From NCBI RefSeq assembly GCF_014648695.1, contig NZ_BMRP01000008.1, forward strand, positions 123,605-187,604: DNA of 64,000 bases, read 5' to 3'. The notes below the pieces were generated by a model that was given only the letters and a program-made list of their open reading frames with translations, did not search any database and was not told the DNA's origin. The DNA comes from Streptomyces albospinus. GTDB taxonomy: Bacteria > Actinomycetota > Actinomycetes > Streptomycetales > Streptomycetaceae. Positions 45,777-54,707 of this stretch are shown here, piece by piece. The translations under genes were made by a program, and so were the position numbers. Each line of letters begins with the position of its first letter. Position 1 is the first letter of the stretch.

Positions 45777-46496
45777 ATGGCCGTACAAGGGCAGTACGGG
45801 ACAGGGCCGTTCGCCCCGGACGCCGCCGCGGGCGCGGTCGCGCAGATGGTGCTGCTGGAGGTGCTGTGCCGGGCGGTCGGACTGGGGACCGCGGGGTGGC
45901 TGACGGGATCCGTCTTCGCGGTGACCACCGGGGCCACGCTCACCCGGGCGCTGCGCCGGTCCTGGCTGGACTCGTTCGGCCCGGCGAACCGCGTCACCCT
46001 GGCCCGCGCCACGCTGGTCGGCGGGGTGACCGCGCTGGTCGCCGACTCCTTCGGCAGGCGGGCTCCGCTGACCGCGCTGATCGGACTGGCCACCGTCGCG
46101 CTGGTCCTGGACGCGGTGGACGGCCGGGTGGCCCGGCGTACGGGGACGGCGACGCCGCTGGGGGCCCGCTTCGACATGGAGGTCGACGCGATCCTGATCC
46201 TGGTGCTGAGCGTGTATGTCGCGATGGCGCTGGGTCCGTGGGTGCTGGCCATCGGCGCGATGCGCTACGCCTTCGTCGCCGCGTCCTGGGCGCTGCCGTG
46301 GCTGCGCGCCGCGCTGCCGCACAGCATGGCCCGCAAGGCGGTGGCGGCGCTCCAGGGGATGGTGCTGGTGGTGGCGGCGGCCGGGATCGTGCCGCGCGAG
46401 GCGGAGTCCGGCACGGTGGCGGTGGCGCTGGCATTGCTGGTGTGGTCGTTCGGACGGGACACGGTGTGGCTGTGGCGGGCCCGGGGGCCTGCCTGA
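45777..46496 (+). CDS. CDP-alcohol phosphatidyltransferase family membrane protein
   Basis: 239 residues with about six helices. The complete catalytic motif D-G-x2-A-R-x8-G-x3-D-x3-D is visible at residues 115-137 (D115, G116, A119, R120, G129, D133, D137). It follows ANRVTLARA. These enzymes displace CMP from a CDP-alcohol. The operon is divergent from the dehydrogenase/PTPS set across 123 bp, and the gene neighbours suggest attaching a phospho-alcohol to a lipid or polyprenyl product; this is inference. Confidence 0.88.
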   Translation: MAVQGQYGTGPFAPDAAAGAVAQMVLLEVLCRAVGLGTAGWLTGSVFAVTTGATLTRALRRSWLDSFGPANRVTLARATLVGGVTALVADSFGRRAPLTALIGLATVALVLDAVDGRVARRTGTATPLGARFDMEVDAILILVLSVYVAMALGPWVLAIGAMRYAFVAASWALPWLRAALPHSMARKAVAALQGMVLVVAAAGIVPREAESGTVAVALALLVWSFGRDTVWLWRARGPA

Positions 46497-46514
46497 GCGG
46501 GCGGGACGACGGGC

Positions 46515-46652
46515 TCAGGTGCCCGCGTGCCGTCCCAGGTAGACGACCAGCGCCAGGAACACCAGCACCAGGTTGGTGACGACGACGGCGAGCAACACCC
46601 GTATCCACAGGCTGCGTCGGGCCGTCTCGTAGGTCGTCGTCCGGTGGGTCAC
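46515..46652 (-). CDS. Possible small single-helix membrane protein
   Basis: 45 residues if GTG 46652 is used: a polar start (THRTTTYETARRSLW), then one long hydrophobic helix (IRVLLAVVVTNLVLVFLALV) and a short tail. The frame stays open upstream to 46928 but that part is Arg/Pro-rich shadow-like sequence. No ribosome-binding site is obvious. It converges with the CDP-alcohol gene. Unknown function. Confidence 0.4.
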   Translation of the reverse strand: MTHRTTTYETARRSLWIRVLLAVVVTNLVLVFLALVVYLGRHAGT

Positions 46653-46990
46653 CAGGAGGGTGCCGGGCAGCCGCGCCAGCCGTGTGCCGGGGCGGACGGC
46701 GGTGGTCCGGAACCGCCGGACGCCGCAGCGCGGGGACGCCAGATGGCGGGCGGCGATGTCCGGGCAGGCGCGCCGCAGCCCGCGCGGGGGGCGCAGGGCG
46801 CCGCGGCCGAGGTGGTGGCGCCCCCGGCAGGGCCGCGTGGAGCCCGGTCGGGAGGCCGTGGGTATGCACGTGCGGGAGCGGACCGCGCGCCACGGCGGCG
46901 GTCCTTTACGTCGCGATGCGCCGGACATCGGCGATCACCCGGATCCGATGGCGCCGCACGCGGTGCGGGCCACCCGCGCCGCCGCGCCGC

Positions 46991-47191
46991 TCACTCGGGG
47001 GCCCCGCCCTGCGCCCCGGCCGCGGTCCCGCCGTCGGGGTCGATGCCGACGCCGCGCGCGATCCGCAGCGCGTCGTCCAGCTCGTCCTCCGCGACGGCCA
47101 GGGCATAGGCGTCATCCGCCGTCCGCGCCGCCGCGACGGCGGCCCGCGCCGCGCGCACCCGTTCCCGTACCGACTCGGCGAAACCGCCCAC
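46991..47191 (-). CDS. Small helical hypothetical protein
   Basis: 66 residues. GTG at 47191 has GGAGGG 8 nt upstream. Most of the chain is one amphipathic Ala/Arg/Asp helix (VRERVRAARAAVAAARTADD, then AYALAVAEDELDDALRIAR) suited to a coiled coil, followed by a flexible Gly/Ala tail. The pattern is common in small cytoplasmic Streptomyces proteins of unknown role. No conserved catalytic residue is seen. Confidence 0.6.
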   Translation of the reverse strand: MGGFAESVRERVRAARAAVAAARTADDAYALAVAEDELDDALRIARGVGIDPDGGTAAGAQGGAPE

Positions 47192-47286
47192 GCATGCCCT
47201 CCGCGTTCAGGCCGACCGGCCATCGCGTTCACTGTTGAATAGCGGAATTCTTCAACTGTAGTCGACGGGTCCGGCGGCTTGAACGG

Positions 47287-47672
47287 GTGGTGCACAAGCC
47301 GCCGGACGAACTCCCGCCGCCGGTCCCGGCCGTCCCCGGGGCCCGCCCGCGGGAACAGCCGCGGGACGCGGTGGTCGTCGGGCACTGCTACGGCCTGCTG
47401 CCCGCCCTGGGCGCCCTCACCCAGCCGCCCCGGCTCACCGGCGCGGTGGCCGCCAGGCCGGCCACCGGCATCTTCTGCACCGCCGGCGGCACGAGCATCG
47501 CCACCGCGGAAGCCCCGGTGTCCACCGGCGACCCCCGCTTCGCGATCCTCACCGAGCCCCAGGGGGCTTCTTCGACCTGGACGCCGGGCACTACCCGATG
47601 CGGTCCCGGCCCGACGAGCTGACCGACGTCCTGATCCGCGCGGCGGCGGACGAGGGCCTCCGCCCCGGCCGG
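47287..47672 (+). pseudogene. Remnant of an alpha/beta-hydrolase
   Basis: Two pieces of hydrolase-like sequence are in different frames. The first (AVVVGHCYGLLPALGAL) resembles a nucleophile elbow with Cys at the nucleophile position. The second (FFDLDAGHYPMRSRPDELTDVLIRAA) contains the C-terminal Gly-His of the catalytic His loop. The N-terminal third is missing and a frameshift lies at about 47560. I judge it a decayed gene, ending just before the siderophore-interacting gene's stop on the other strand. Confidence 0.5.
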
Positions 47673-47673
47673 A

Positions 47674-48558
47674 TCAGCCGCCCTGCTCCCAGGCCGCCGC
47701 CTTCTCCCGGGCCTCGGCGAGGTCGTCCTCCGTGGGGGCGTCGTCCTGGGTGAGGCTGCGCCGCCAGTAGCCGGTGAAGTCGATCCGATGCTTGGCGATA
47801 CCGCGCTCCCCGGTCAGATGGCGCCGCAGTGCGCGCACCGCACCCGCCTCACCGGCCAGCCAGACGAAGGCCGGGTCCTCCGGGAGGACGGCCGCGCGGA
47901 CCGCGTCGAGCAGGACGCCGGTCCGCCCGGCCGGGGCGCGGTCGCGATGCACCCAGTGGACCGTGAGGTCGGCGCGGGTGGGCAGCGGCTGCTCCTCGGC
48001 GGCGTCGGCGATCTCGATGCAGGCCACCGCGCGGGCGCCCGCGGGCAGCGCCGCGGCGAGCGAGCCGATGGCGGGCAGCGCCGTCTCGTCCCCGGCCAGC
48101 AGGATCGGTCCGGGGGTGTCGAGCGGCAGCGGCCGGGCGTACTCCGCGGCCGGGCCGTAGCGGGCGAGGGTGTCGCCCACGGAAGCGGTGGCCGCCCAGC
48201 GGGTCGCCGGACCGGCCTGCGCGGGAGCTGCGCCGGGCGCCCCGTGCAGCACGAAGTCGACGGTGATCTCCCGGCGGCCGGGGTCGTAGGAGCGCACCGT
48301 GTAGCTGCGCATCCAGGGCCGTTCGTCCTCCGGGATGGCGAGGAACTCCTGGTACCAGCGCATCACATCGCCGTCCGCGGTCTTCTCGGGGAGGCGGGGG
48401 GCGCGCTGGCCCGGTTTGGGGAAGAGCAGTTTGAGCTGCTGGTCGGGCCAGGTGGGGAAGGCGTCGAGACCGTCCCCGGCGAAAGCGACCCGGACCATGC
48501 GCGGGGTGATCCGGCGGACGTCGGTGACATGGATGAGCGCGACCGGAACGGCCGTCAT
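47674..48558 (-). CDS. Siderophore-interacting protein (FAD/NAD(P)H ferric reductase)
   Basis: 294 residues, the usual size for ViuB/YqjH-type ferric-siderophore reductases. The FAD-binding barrel has DVRRITPRMVRVAFAGDGLD, R-S-Y-T-V-R (WMRSYTVRSYDPGRREITVD) and FVLHGAPGAA. The NAD(P)H half has LLAGDETALPAIGSLAAALP and the terminal FVWLAGEAGAVRALRRHL ... FTGYWRRS. It would reduce Fe(III)-siderophore in the cytoplasm. ATG at 48558 has GAGGAG 5 nt upstream. It is divergent from a TetR gene, probably its repressor. Confidence 0.92.
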   Translation of the reverse strand: MTAVPVALIHVTDVRRITPRMVRVAFAGDGLDAFPTWPDQQLKLLFPKPGQRAPRLPEKTADGDVMRWYQEFLAIPEDERPWMRSYTVRSYDPGRREITVDFVLHGAPGAAPAQAGPATRWAATASVGDTLARYGPAAEYARPLPLDTPGPILLAGDETALPAIGSLAAALPAGARAVACIEIADAAEEQPLPTRADLTVHWVHRDRAPAGRTGVLLDAVRAAVLPEDPAFVWLAGEAGAVRALRRHLTGERGIAKHRIDFTGYWRRSLTQDDAPTEDDLAEAREKAAAWEQGG

Positions 48559-48861
48559 CGAAACTCCTCGGAGACGTACGGGTGGTGGAGGGGGTGCGGC
48601 GGAGCGGGCGTCGCCCGGAGGTGCGTCCGCAGATGACGCATCGCCAGAGAGCTGCCGTGCACGACGGGTTCGCGGGGCGTACGGGCGAAGACGACGGCCT
48701 TCCCGCCGTCGCGTCCCGCCCCGTCCCCGCACCGACGCACCGGTCGGCACGGGTCGTCACACCCCGGTGGTGCCTGATGGCGGCGGCCGGGCCGCCGTCG
48801 CCGACCGGCCGGATCGCCGCACCGCGGGCCACGAATCACGCCCACCGCACCCCCCTGATAT

Positions 48862-48910
48862 CTTTACGGCGTAAAGAGTTCGACCGACGACATTACTTTA
48901 CGCCCTAAGG
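48862..48910. promoter_or_regulatory. Paired palindromic operators between siderophore gene and tetR
   Basis: CTTTACGGCGTAAAG (48862-48876) is a near-perfect 15-bp palindrome with arms CTTTACG/CGTAAAG. A degenerate copy, CTTTACGCCCTAAGG, starts 34 bp later at 48896-48910 and overlaps the tetR ribosome-binding site. Both are AT-rich for this genome, as expected for TetR operators and autorepression. Confidence 0.65.
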
Positions 48911-48918
48911 AGTTGCAA

Positions 48919-49746
48919 GTGGTGGTATTCGCGGGCCAGGGCGACGCCCGCCGTTCGCTGTCGCTGCTGTGGCGCGCAAGCGCCCCCGAGCACACCGCCA
49001 GGACGCGTACGCCCCGGGGTCCCAAACCGGCGCTCAGCGTGGACGCGATCGTCGACGCGGGCATCGCGGTGGCCGACGCGGACGGCATGGCGGCCCTGTC
49101 CATGCGCACGGTCGGCGAACGGCTGGGCCGTACGGCCATGGCGCTGTACACCTACGTCCCCGGCAAGAACGAGCTGGTGGACCTGATGTACGACCGGGCG
49201 CTGGCCGAACTCCCCGCCGACTACGACCTTTCGGCGGGCTGGCGGGCCGCGGCGGCCTCCTGGGCGGCGGACACCTGGGAGTTCTACCTGCGCCACCCGT
49301 GGGTGCTCCAGGTCTCCCAGGCCCGGCCGGTCCTCGGCCCCAACGAGTACGCCGCACTGGAGTGCCTGCTGCGGGTGCTGTACGCCACCGGGCTGGAATC
49401 CGCGGTGCTGCGCCGGGTCGTCGGCGTGCTGTTCCACTTCGTCCGCGGCGCCGCACAGACCGTCGCCGAGTCCCGGCTGGCCGCAGCCGCCACGGGCGTG
49501 CCGGACGAGGACTGGTGGCAGGCGCGCTCCGGCGGGCTGAGCGAGGTGGCCCCCGACTTCGCGGAGCGCTTCCCGCTGCTGGTCCGCCTGGAGACCGAGG
49601 GCGCGGCGCCGCCGGCGGACGGCACGCCGTATCTGGAACGCGAGGCGCAGCGGACCTTCGAGGTCGGGCTCGCGGTCATCCTGGACGGCATCGAGGCATC
49701 GGTCGCCCGGGCCGGCACGGTGCCCGGCCAGGGGCCGTTGGAGTGA
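48919..49746 (+). CDS. TetR-family regulator with tetracycline-repressor-like C-terminal domain
   Basis: 275 residues. A basic N-terminal extension precedes the HTH: LSVDAIVDAGIAVADADGMA, LSMRTVGERLGRTAMALYTY, VPGKNELVDLMYDRALAEL. The C-terminal domain (YLRHPWVLQVSQARPVLGPN, LRVLYATGLESAVLRRVVGV) belongs to the TetR_C_1 type. GTG at 48919 has AAGGAG 6 nt ahead; a TTG six bases earlier is the alternative. The two palindromes just upstream suggest it represses itself and the divergent siderophore-interacting gene. Confidence 0.88.
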   Translation: MVVFAGQGDARRSLSLLWRASAPEHTARTRTPRGPKPALSVDAIVDAGIAVADADGMAALSMRTVGERLGRTAMALYTYVPGKNELVDLMYDRALAELPADYDLSAGWRAAAASWAADTWEFYLRHPWVLQVSQARPVLGPNEYAALECLLRVLYATGLESAVLRRVVGVLFHFVRGAAQTVAESRLAAAATGVPDEDWWQARSGGLSEVAPDFAERFPLLVRLETEGAAPPADGTPYLEREAQRTFEVGLAVILDGIEASVARAGTVPGQGPLE

Positions 49747-49807
49747 CGGAGCGGACGGTCGGGCCGATGGCCGGTGTCGTCATGCGGCGCTGCGGCGTTG
49801 GCCATCC

Positions 49808-49999
49808 GTGACTGTCTCCCGCCCCCGCCCCTGGTTTCTGCCGGCCAGCCTCGTGGCGCTGCTGGCGGAGGCGCTGCCCGACCGGCCGGCTGACACCCCG
49901 TCCGATCCCGCCCCCGCCCCGGAGGCCGATGCCGGACCGGCCGCCGTCCACGAGCCCCGGGCGGCCGAGCCGCCGGCCGGGGCGCGGCCGGAAAGCTGA
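49808..49999 (+). CDS. Doubtful small protein
   Basis: A 63-codon GTG frame in the gap between tetR and the beta-helix gene. The product has a short hydrophobic start (PWFLPASLVALLAEALP) and an Ala/Pro/Glu-rich tail. No ribosome-binding site is clear. The rest of the 324-bp gap shows nothing else. Confidence 0.22.
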   Translation: MTVSRPRPWFLPASLVALLAEALPDRPADTPSDPAPAPEADAGPAAVHEPRAAEPPAGARPES

Positions 50000-50070
50000 C
50001 CGCCGCACGCACCGCCGTCAACGGGTTACCACATGTGGCGAGCGGGGGTGATCGCCCATAGCTTCGCCTC

Positions 50071-51192
50071 ATGGCGCTACGACACATGACGCGACGACAG
50101 TTGGTCTCCCTGGGCTGCGTCGCGGCGACCCTGGCCGGCGGTCCCGCGGCGGCTCCGCCGGCCCACGCCGCCCCGCACCACGCCGACGGGCGGATCGTCG
50201 TCCGTCCCGGCGAGTCGATCCAGCGGGCGGTGGACGCGGCCCGCCCCGGCGACACGGTCGTCGTCCTGCCCGGCATCTACCGGGAGAGCGTCCGGATCAC
50301 CACGTCGCATCTGACGCTGCGCGGCGTGGACGACAGGACGGTGATCGAGCCCGCCGGGAGGCGCGCCGAGAACGACTGCGGCCGAACCGGCAACGGCATC
50401 TGCGTCATCGGGACCGCGGGCGCTCCCGTCCGGGACGTCCAGGTGCGCTCGCTGATCGTCGAGGGCTTCCCGCGCAACGGCCTGTGGGCCTCGCGGACCG
50501 AGGGGCTGACGGTGCACGACATGGCCGCCCGGCACAACGGCCGGTGGGGGATCGCGCTGGAGAAGTCGGTGCACAGCTCGGTGCAGGGCAACGACGTGGC
50601 GGAGAGCGGCGATGCGGGGATCTTCGTGGCGAACGCCGCCGACGAGCACGTCGGGGCGATCGACGCCCGGGGCACGCTGATCACCGACAACCGCCTCTCC
50701 GGCAACCGGATCGGCATCACCGTCCGGCGCCTCCGGAACCTGCTGGTCGCCGACAACACCCTGATCGGCAACTGCGCCGGGATGTTCATCGTGGGCGACG
50801 AGAACCGCCCCCGGGCCGGGGCGCTGACCGTCGCGGACAACGAGGTGACCCGGAACAACAAGTCCTGCCCCGCGGTCAAGCGCCTGCCGGCCGTCCAGGG
50901 CTCCGGCATCGTCCTGACGGGCACCGAGGAGGCGCTCGTCGAGCGCAATCTCATCCGGGACAACGTCGGCACCTCCCCGCTCTCGGGCGGCATCGTGCTC
51001 TTCCGCAGCTTCGTCGACGTTCGCAACGAGCGCAATCTCATCCGCGGCAACGTGGTGCTGCGCAACTCTCCGGCGGATCTGGTCAACAGGGACCCGGCCG
51101 GCAAGGGGAACCGATTCGTCCGCAACACCTGCCGGACATCCCGACCGGCCGGCCTGTGCTCGGCGGACGCGTCACCATCAACGGGAGAATAG
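50071..51192 (+). CDS. Secreted right-handed beta-helix protein
   Basis: 373 residues. The signal peptide is twin-arginine-like (MTRRQLVSLGCVAATLAGG) and ends near AHAAPHH. Mature repeats start IQRAVDAARPGDTVVVLPGI, then a ladder of parallel beta-helix turns in the NosD/periplasmic copper-binding style (DVAESGDAGIFVANA, NRLSGNRIGITVRRL, NLIRDNVGTSPLSGGIVLF, NLIRGNVVLRNSPADLV). Several Cys near the end could form disulfides. Such proteins are often polysaccharide-active or surface proteins. It is 8 bp upstream of the O-methyltransferase, so both may be expressed with the pigment genes. Confidence 0.82.
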   Translation: MALRHMTRRQLVSLGCVAATLAGGPAAAPPAHAAPHHADGRIVVRPGESIQRAVDAARPGDTVVVLPGIYRESVRITTSHLTLRGVDDRTVIEPAGRRAENDCGRTGNGICVIGTAGAPVRDVQVRSLIVEGFPRNGLWASRTEGLTVHDMAARHNGRWGIALEKSVHSSVQGNDVAESGDAGIFVANAADEHVGAIDARGTLITDNRLSGNRIGITVRRLRNLLVADNTLIGNCAGMFIVGDENRPRAGALTVADNEVTRNNKSCPAVKRLPAVQGSGIVLTGTEEALVERNLIRDNVGTSPLSGGIVLFRSFVDVRNERNLIRGNVVLRNSPADLVNRDPAGKGNRFVRNTCRTSRPAGLCSADASPSTGE

Positions 51193-51199
51193 AGGCGGA

Positions 51200-52228
51200 A
51201 TGACCACCGTAAGCCCCACCCCCCAGCCGGCCATGCGGCTGCGGGAACTCGTCTTCGGAGCCGCGTGCGCGGCGGCCGTACGGGCGGCGGCCCGGCTCGG
51301 CGTGGCCGACGCGCTCGGAGACCGGCCCGGCAGTGTGGCCGAACTGGCCGCCGCGGTGGACACCGAACCACGGGCGCTGCAACGGCTGTTGCGGGCGCTG
51401 GCGTGCTACGGGATCTTCGAGGAGACCGCCGACGGGGAGTTCGCCCATACCGAGATGTCCCGGCTGCTGCGCGACGACGTGCCGAACAGCCTGCGCTACA
51501 TCTCCCTGTGGTGCACCGAGCCCTGGACCTGGGAAGCCTGGCCCCGGCTGGACGAGGCGGTGCGCTCCGGCCGCAGCGTCTTCGACGACCTGTACGGCAA
51601 GGGGTTCTTCGACTATCTGCACCAGGACGCACGGGACTCCGCCCAGGTCTTCGACCGGGCGATGACCACCTCCAGCAAGCAGTCGGCGCGGGACATCGTC
51701 GAACTCCTCGATCTCACCGGGGTGTCGTCGGTGGCGGACATCGGCGGCGGGCAGGGCCATGTGCTGGCCGGTCTGCTGGAGAAGTACGAGACACTGCACG
51801 GCGCCCTGCTCGATCTGCCCAAGGTCGTGGCGAATGCCGATCCCCGGCTGCGGGACGGCGGGCCGCTGGCCGGCCGGGCGCGGATCGTGCCCGGCGACTG
51901 CCGTGAGGACATCCCCGTACAGGCCGACCTCTACATCATCAAGAACATCCTGGAATGGGACGACGAGAGCACCCGCAGGACACTGCGCAAGGTCGTCGAG
52001 GCGGCCCGGCCCGGAGCCCGGGTGGTGATCATCGAGAATCTCGTCGACGACAGCCCCTCGATGAAGTTCACCACCGCCATGGACCTGCTGCTGCTCCTGA
52101 ACGTCGGCGGGGCCAAGCACTCCAAGGAGAGCCTGGTCAGCCACATGGCGGAGGCCGGTCTGCTGGTCCACGACATCCTGGTCGTGAACCCGTATCTGCA
52201 CGCCTTCGAGTGCACCGTGCCCGAGTGA
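51200..52228 (+). CDS. AdoMet-dependent O-methyltransferase (PF00891 type)
   Basis: 342 residues. The N-terminal dimerisation domain is a winged helix (RLGVADALGDRPGSVAELAA, RALQRLLRALACYGIFEE). The SAM site is SVADIGGGQGHVLAGLLEKY near 178-197, with LLDLPKVV supplying the acidic residue and ARIVPGDCREDIPVQADLYI. The catalytic region IIKNILEWDDESTRRTLRKV has Glu where plant-type enzymes often have His. It converges with the type II PKS cluster, which suggests methylation of a polyphenol. Most whiE clusters do not include this gene. Confidence 0.85.
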   Translation: MTTVSPTPQPAMRLRELVFGAACAAAVRAAARLGVADALGDRPGSVAELAAAVDTEPRALQRLLRALACYGIFEETADGEFAHTEMSRLLRDDVPNSLRYISLWCTEPWTWEAWPRLDEAVRSGRSVFDDLYGKGFFDYLHQDARDSAQVFDRAMTTSSKQSARDIVELLDLTGVSSVADIGGGQGHVLAGLLEKYETLHGALLDLPKVVANADPRLRDGGPLAGRARIVPGDCREDIPVQADLYIIKNILEWDDESTRRTLRKVVEAARPGARVVIIENLVDDSPSMKFTTAMDLLLLLNVGGAKHSKESLVSHMAEAGLLVHDILVVNPYLHAFECTVPE

Positions 52229-52257
52229 CGGTGCAGGGCGTCGCGGCCCGCACGACA

Positions 52258-52298
52258 CGACCGGCGCTCTCCCCTCGTGGGCGGGAGAGCGCCGGTCG
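52258..52298. terminator. Bidirectional terminator between the methyltransferase and whiE-ORFVII
   Basis: A perfect 16-bp stem (52258-52273 with 52283-52298) and a 9-nt loop lies between the two convergent genes. Confidence 0.8.
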
Positions 52299-52312
52299 GT
52301 TCCGGGGCCCCG

Positions 52313-52645
52313 TCAGCGGGCGCCGTCGCGCTCCCAGCGGTAGAACTCCTGCGCCATCGCGTCCTTGGGGCTGCGCCAGGTCTCCGGGTCGTACGCGCTG
52401 ACGTACGCGGACAACTTCTCGCTGATGCCGCGGAATTCGGGGTGGCCGTGCACCTTGGCGATCTCCGGGCCGGGCGGCCGGTCGGATTCGATGAGGTGCA
52501 GATAGACATCACCGAACTGGAACAGGGTCCGCCGGCTGACGCCCACGAGGTGGGGCAGCTCGGTGCGGTCCGAGGCCGCGAAGACCTCGGCGATGTCCGG
52601 AGCCGAGCCGGGCTTCATCCGGGCGACGATCAGAGCGTGGTGCAT
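52313..52645 (-). CDS. whiE-ORFVII: WhiE ORFVII-type polyketide cyclase (TcmI-like)
   Basis: 110 residues of the TcmI cyclase family, a small dimeric ferredoxin-like fold: MHHALIVARMKPGSAPDIAE, RRTLFQFGDVYLHLIESD and HPEFRGISEKLSAYVSAY. It guides late ring closure of the poly-beta-ketone. ATG at 52645. It is the last gene of the minus-strand PKS operon, 56 bp behind ORFVI. The order matches whiE exactly. Confidence 0.9.
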   Translation of the reverse strand: MHHALIVARMKPGSAPDIAEVFAASDRTELPHLVGVSRRTLFQFGDVYLHLIESDRPPGPEIAKVHGHPEFRGISEKLSAYVSAYDPETWRSPKDAMAQEFYRWERDGAR

Positions 52646-52701
52646 CGGGAAGGTCCCTTCGTTGCCGCCTGCCGGCGGTGCGAACGCGGCGTGGCGGTAC
52701 G

Positions 52702-53443
<742 letters not shown>

Positions 53444-53456
53444 GGGAATCTCCTTC

Positions 53457-54707
53457 TCACGAGGGGGACTTCTCGCCCCGGCGCAGCACCATCGCCGCGT
53501 TGGAGCCCATCAGTCCCCGGCTCAGCACGAGCGCCGTCCGCAGCTCGGCGGCCCGGGGCTTCCCGGTCACCACGTCGAGGTCATGGCTGATGTCGACGAC
53601 GTTGGGGGTCGGCGGCACGACGCTGCTCTCCATGGAGAGCACCGCCGCCGCGATGTCCAGGACGGGAGCACCGCAGTACGCGCGGCCGAAGCCGGTCTTG
53701 GGCGCCGTCACCGGGACCCGCGCGGCATACCCGCCCAGGGCGTCGGCGAGCGCCAGCGCCTCGGCACGGTCGGCGGAGCGCACGCCCAGCGCGTCCGCGA
53801 ACACCACATCGATCTCCTCGGGAGCGCACCGCGCGTCCTCCAGCGCGCCCTCGATCGCCCGGGACAGCCCCTCGCGGGACTCCTCCCACAGGGAGGCGCC
53901 GGTGAAGGTCGCGGCGTGCCCGGCCACGAAGGCCCGGGCCCGGGCGCCCCGCTCCTCGGCCGCCGCCTGCTCCTCGACGACCAGCATCGCGCCGCCCTCG
54001 GCAGGCACGAATCCGCAGGCGCTGTCGGTGAACGGGCGGTAGGCGCGGATCGGGTCGTCGGACCGGCTCAGGTCCTCGTACCCGAGCTGGCAGACGATCG
54101 AGTACGGGGCGAGCGGCGCCTCGGCGGCGCCCACGACCACGGCGGAGGTCCCGCGGCGGATGGTGCGGGAGGCATGCGCCAGCGCATCCAGTCCGCCCGC
54201 CTCGTCACTGGCCACCACTCCGCACGGCCCCTTGAAGCCGCCCCGGATCGAGATCTGGCCGGTGCTGGCCGCGTAGAACCAGGCGATGGACTGGTACGGG
54301 CCGACATGGCGCGAGCCCTGGCCCCACAGGTGTTGCAGCTCCCGCTGGCCGAACTCACCGCCGCCGGAGCCGGCCGCGGTCACCACCCCCACCGCGAACG
54401 GCGAGCGGTTGTAGTCGGCCCGGCCCAGCAGCGCGTCCTCCAGTGCCAGGTTGGCCGCGGCCATCGCGAAATGCGTGAACCGGTCGGTCTGCACGAGGAA
54501 GCGCTCCTCGATCAGCTCGCCCGGGTCGAAGCCGCGCACCTCCCCGGCGACCTTGAGGGGCAGGTCCCCGCACCCTTCGCGGGTGACCCTGTCGAGGACG
54601 CTGATGCCCTCCTTGGTGGCCTTCCAGAACGCCTCGGTGTTCGGCCCGTTGGGGGCGATGACACCGATGCCGGTGACGACGGAACGACGTACGTGCGGGG
54701 AGATCAT
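53457..54707 (-). CDS. whiE-ORFIV: Ketosynthase chain-length factor (KS-beta)
   Basis: 416 residues homologous to the KS-alpha next to it but without the catalytic cysteine. The position equivalent to KS Cys169 is occupied by Glu in [20 protein letters not shown], instead of the Gln usual in many antibiotic CLFs. The region controls chain length and malonyl-ACP decarboxylation. Also recognisable are [20 protein letters not shown] and [17 protein letters not shown] at 54707 overlaps the KS stop, so KS and CLF are translated in equal amounts. Confidence 0.95.
   Translation of the reverse strand: MISPHVRRSVVTGIGVIAPNGPNTEAFWKATKEGISVLDRVTREGCGDLPLKVAGEVRGFDPGELIEERFLVQTDRFTHFAMAAANLALEDALLGRADYNRSPFAVGVVTAAGSGGGEFGQRELQHLWGQGSRHVGPYQSIAWFYAASTGQISIRGGFKGPCGVVASDEAGGLDALAHASRTIRRGTSAVVVGAAEAPLAPYSIVCQLGYEDLSRSDDPIRAYRPFTDSACGFVPAEGGAMLVVEEQAAAEERGARARAFVAGHAATFTGASLWEESREGLSRAIEGALEDARCAPEEIDVVFADALGVRSADRAEALALADALGGYAARVPVTAPKTGFGRAYCGAPVLDIAAAVLSMESSVVPPTPNVVDISHDLDVVTGKPRAAELRTALVLSRGLMGSNAAMVLRRGEKSPS

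Noticed and set aside
46653..46928. Upstream extension of the single-helix membrane frame
   Set aside because: Arg/Pro-rich, no homology and no start signal; only the C-terminal 45 residues look protein-like.
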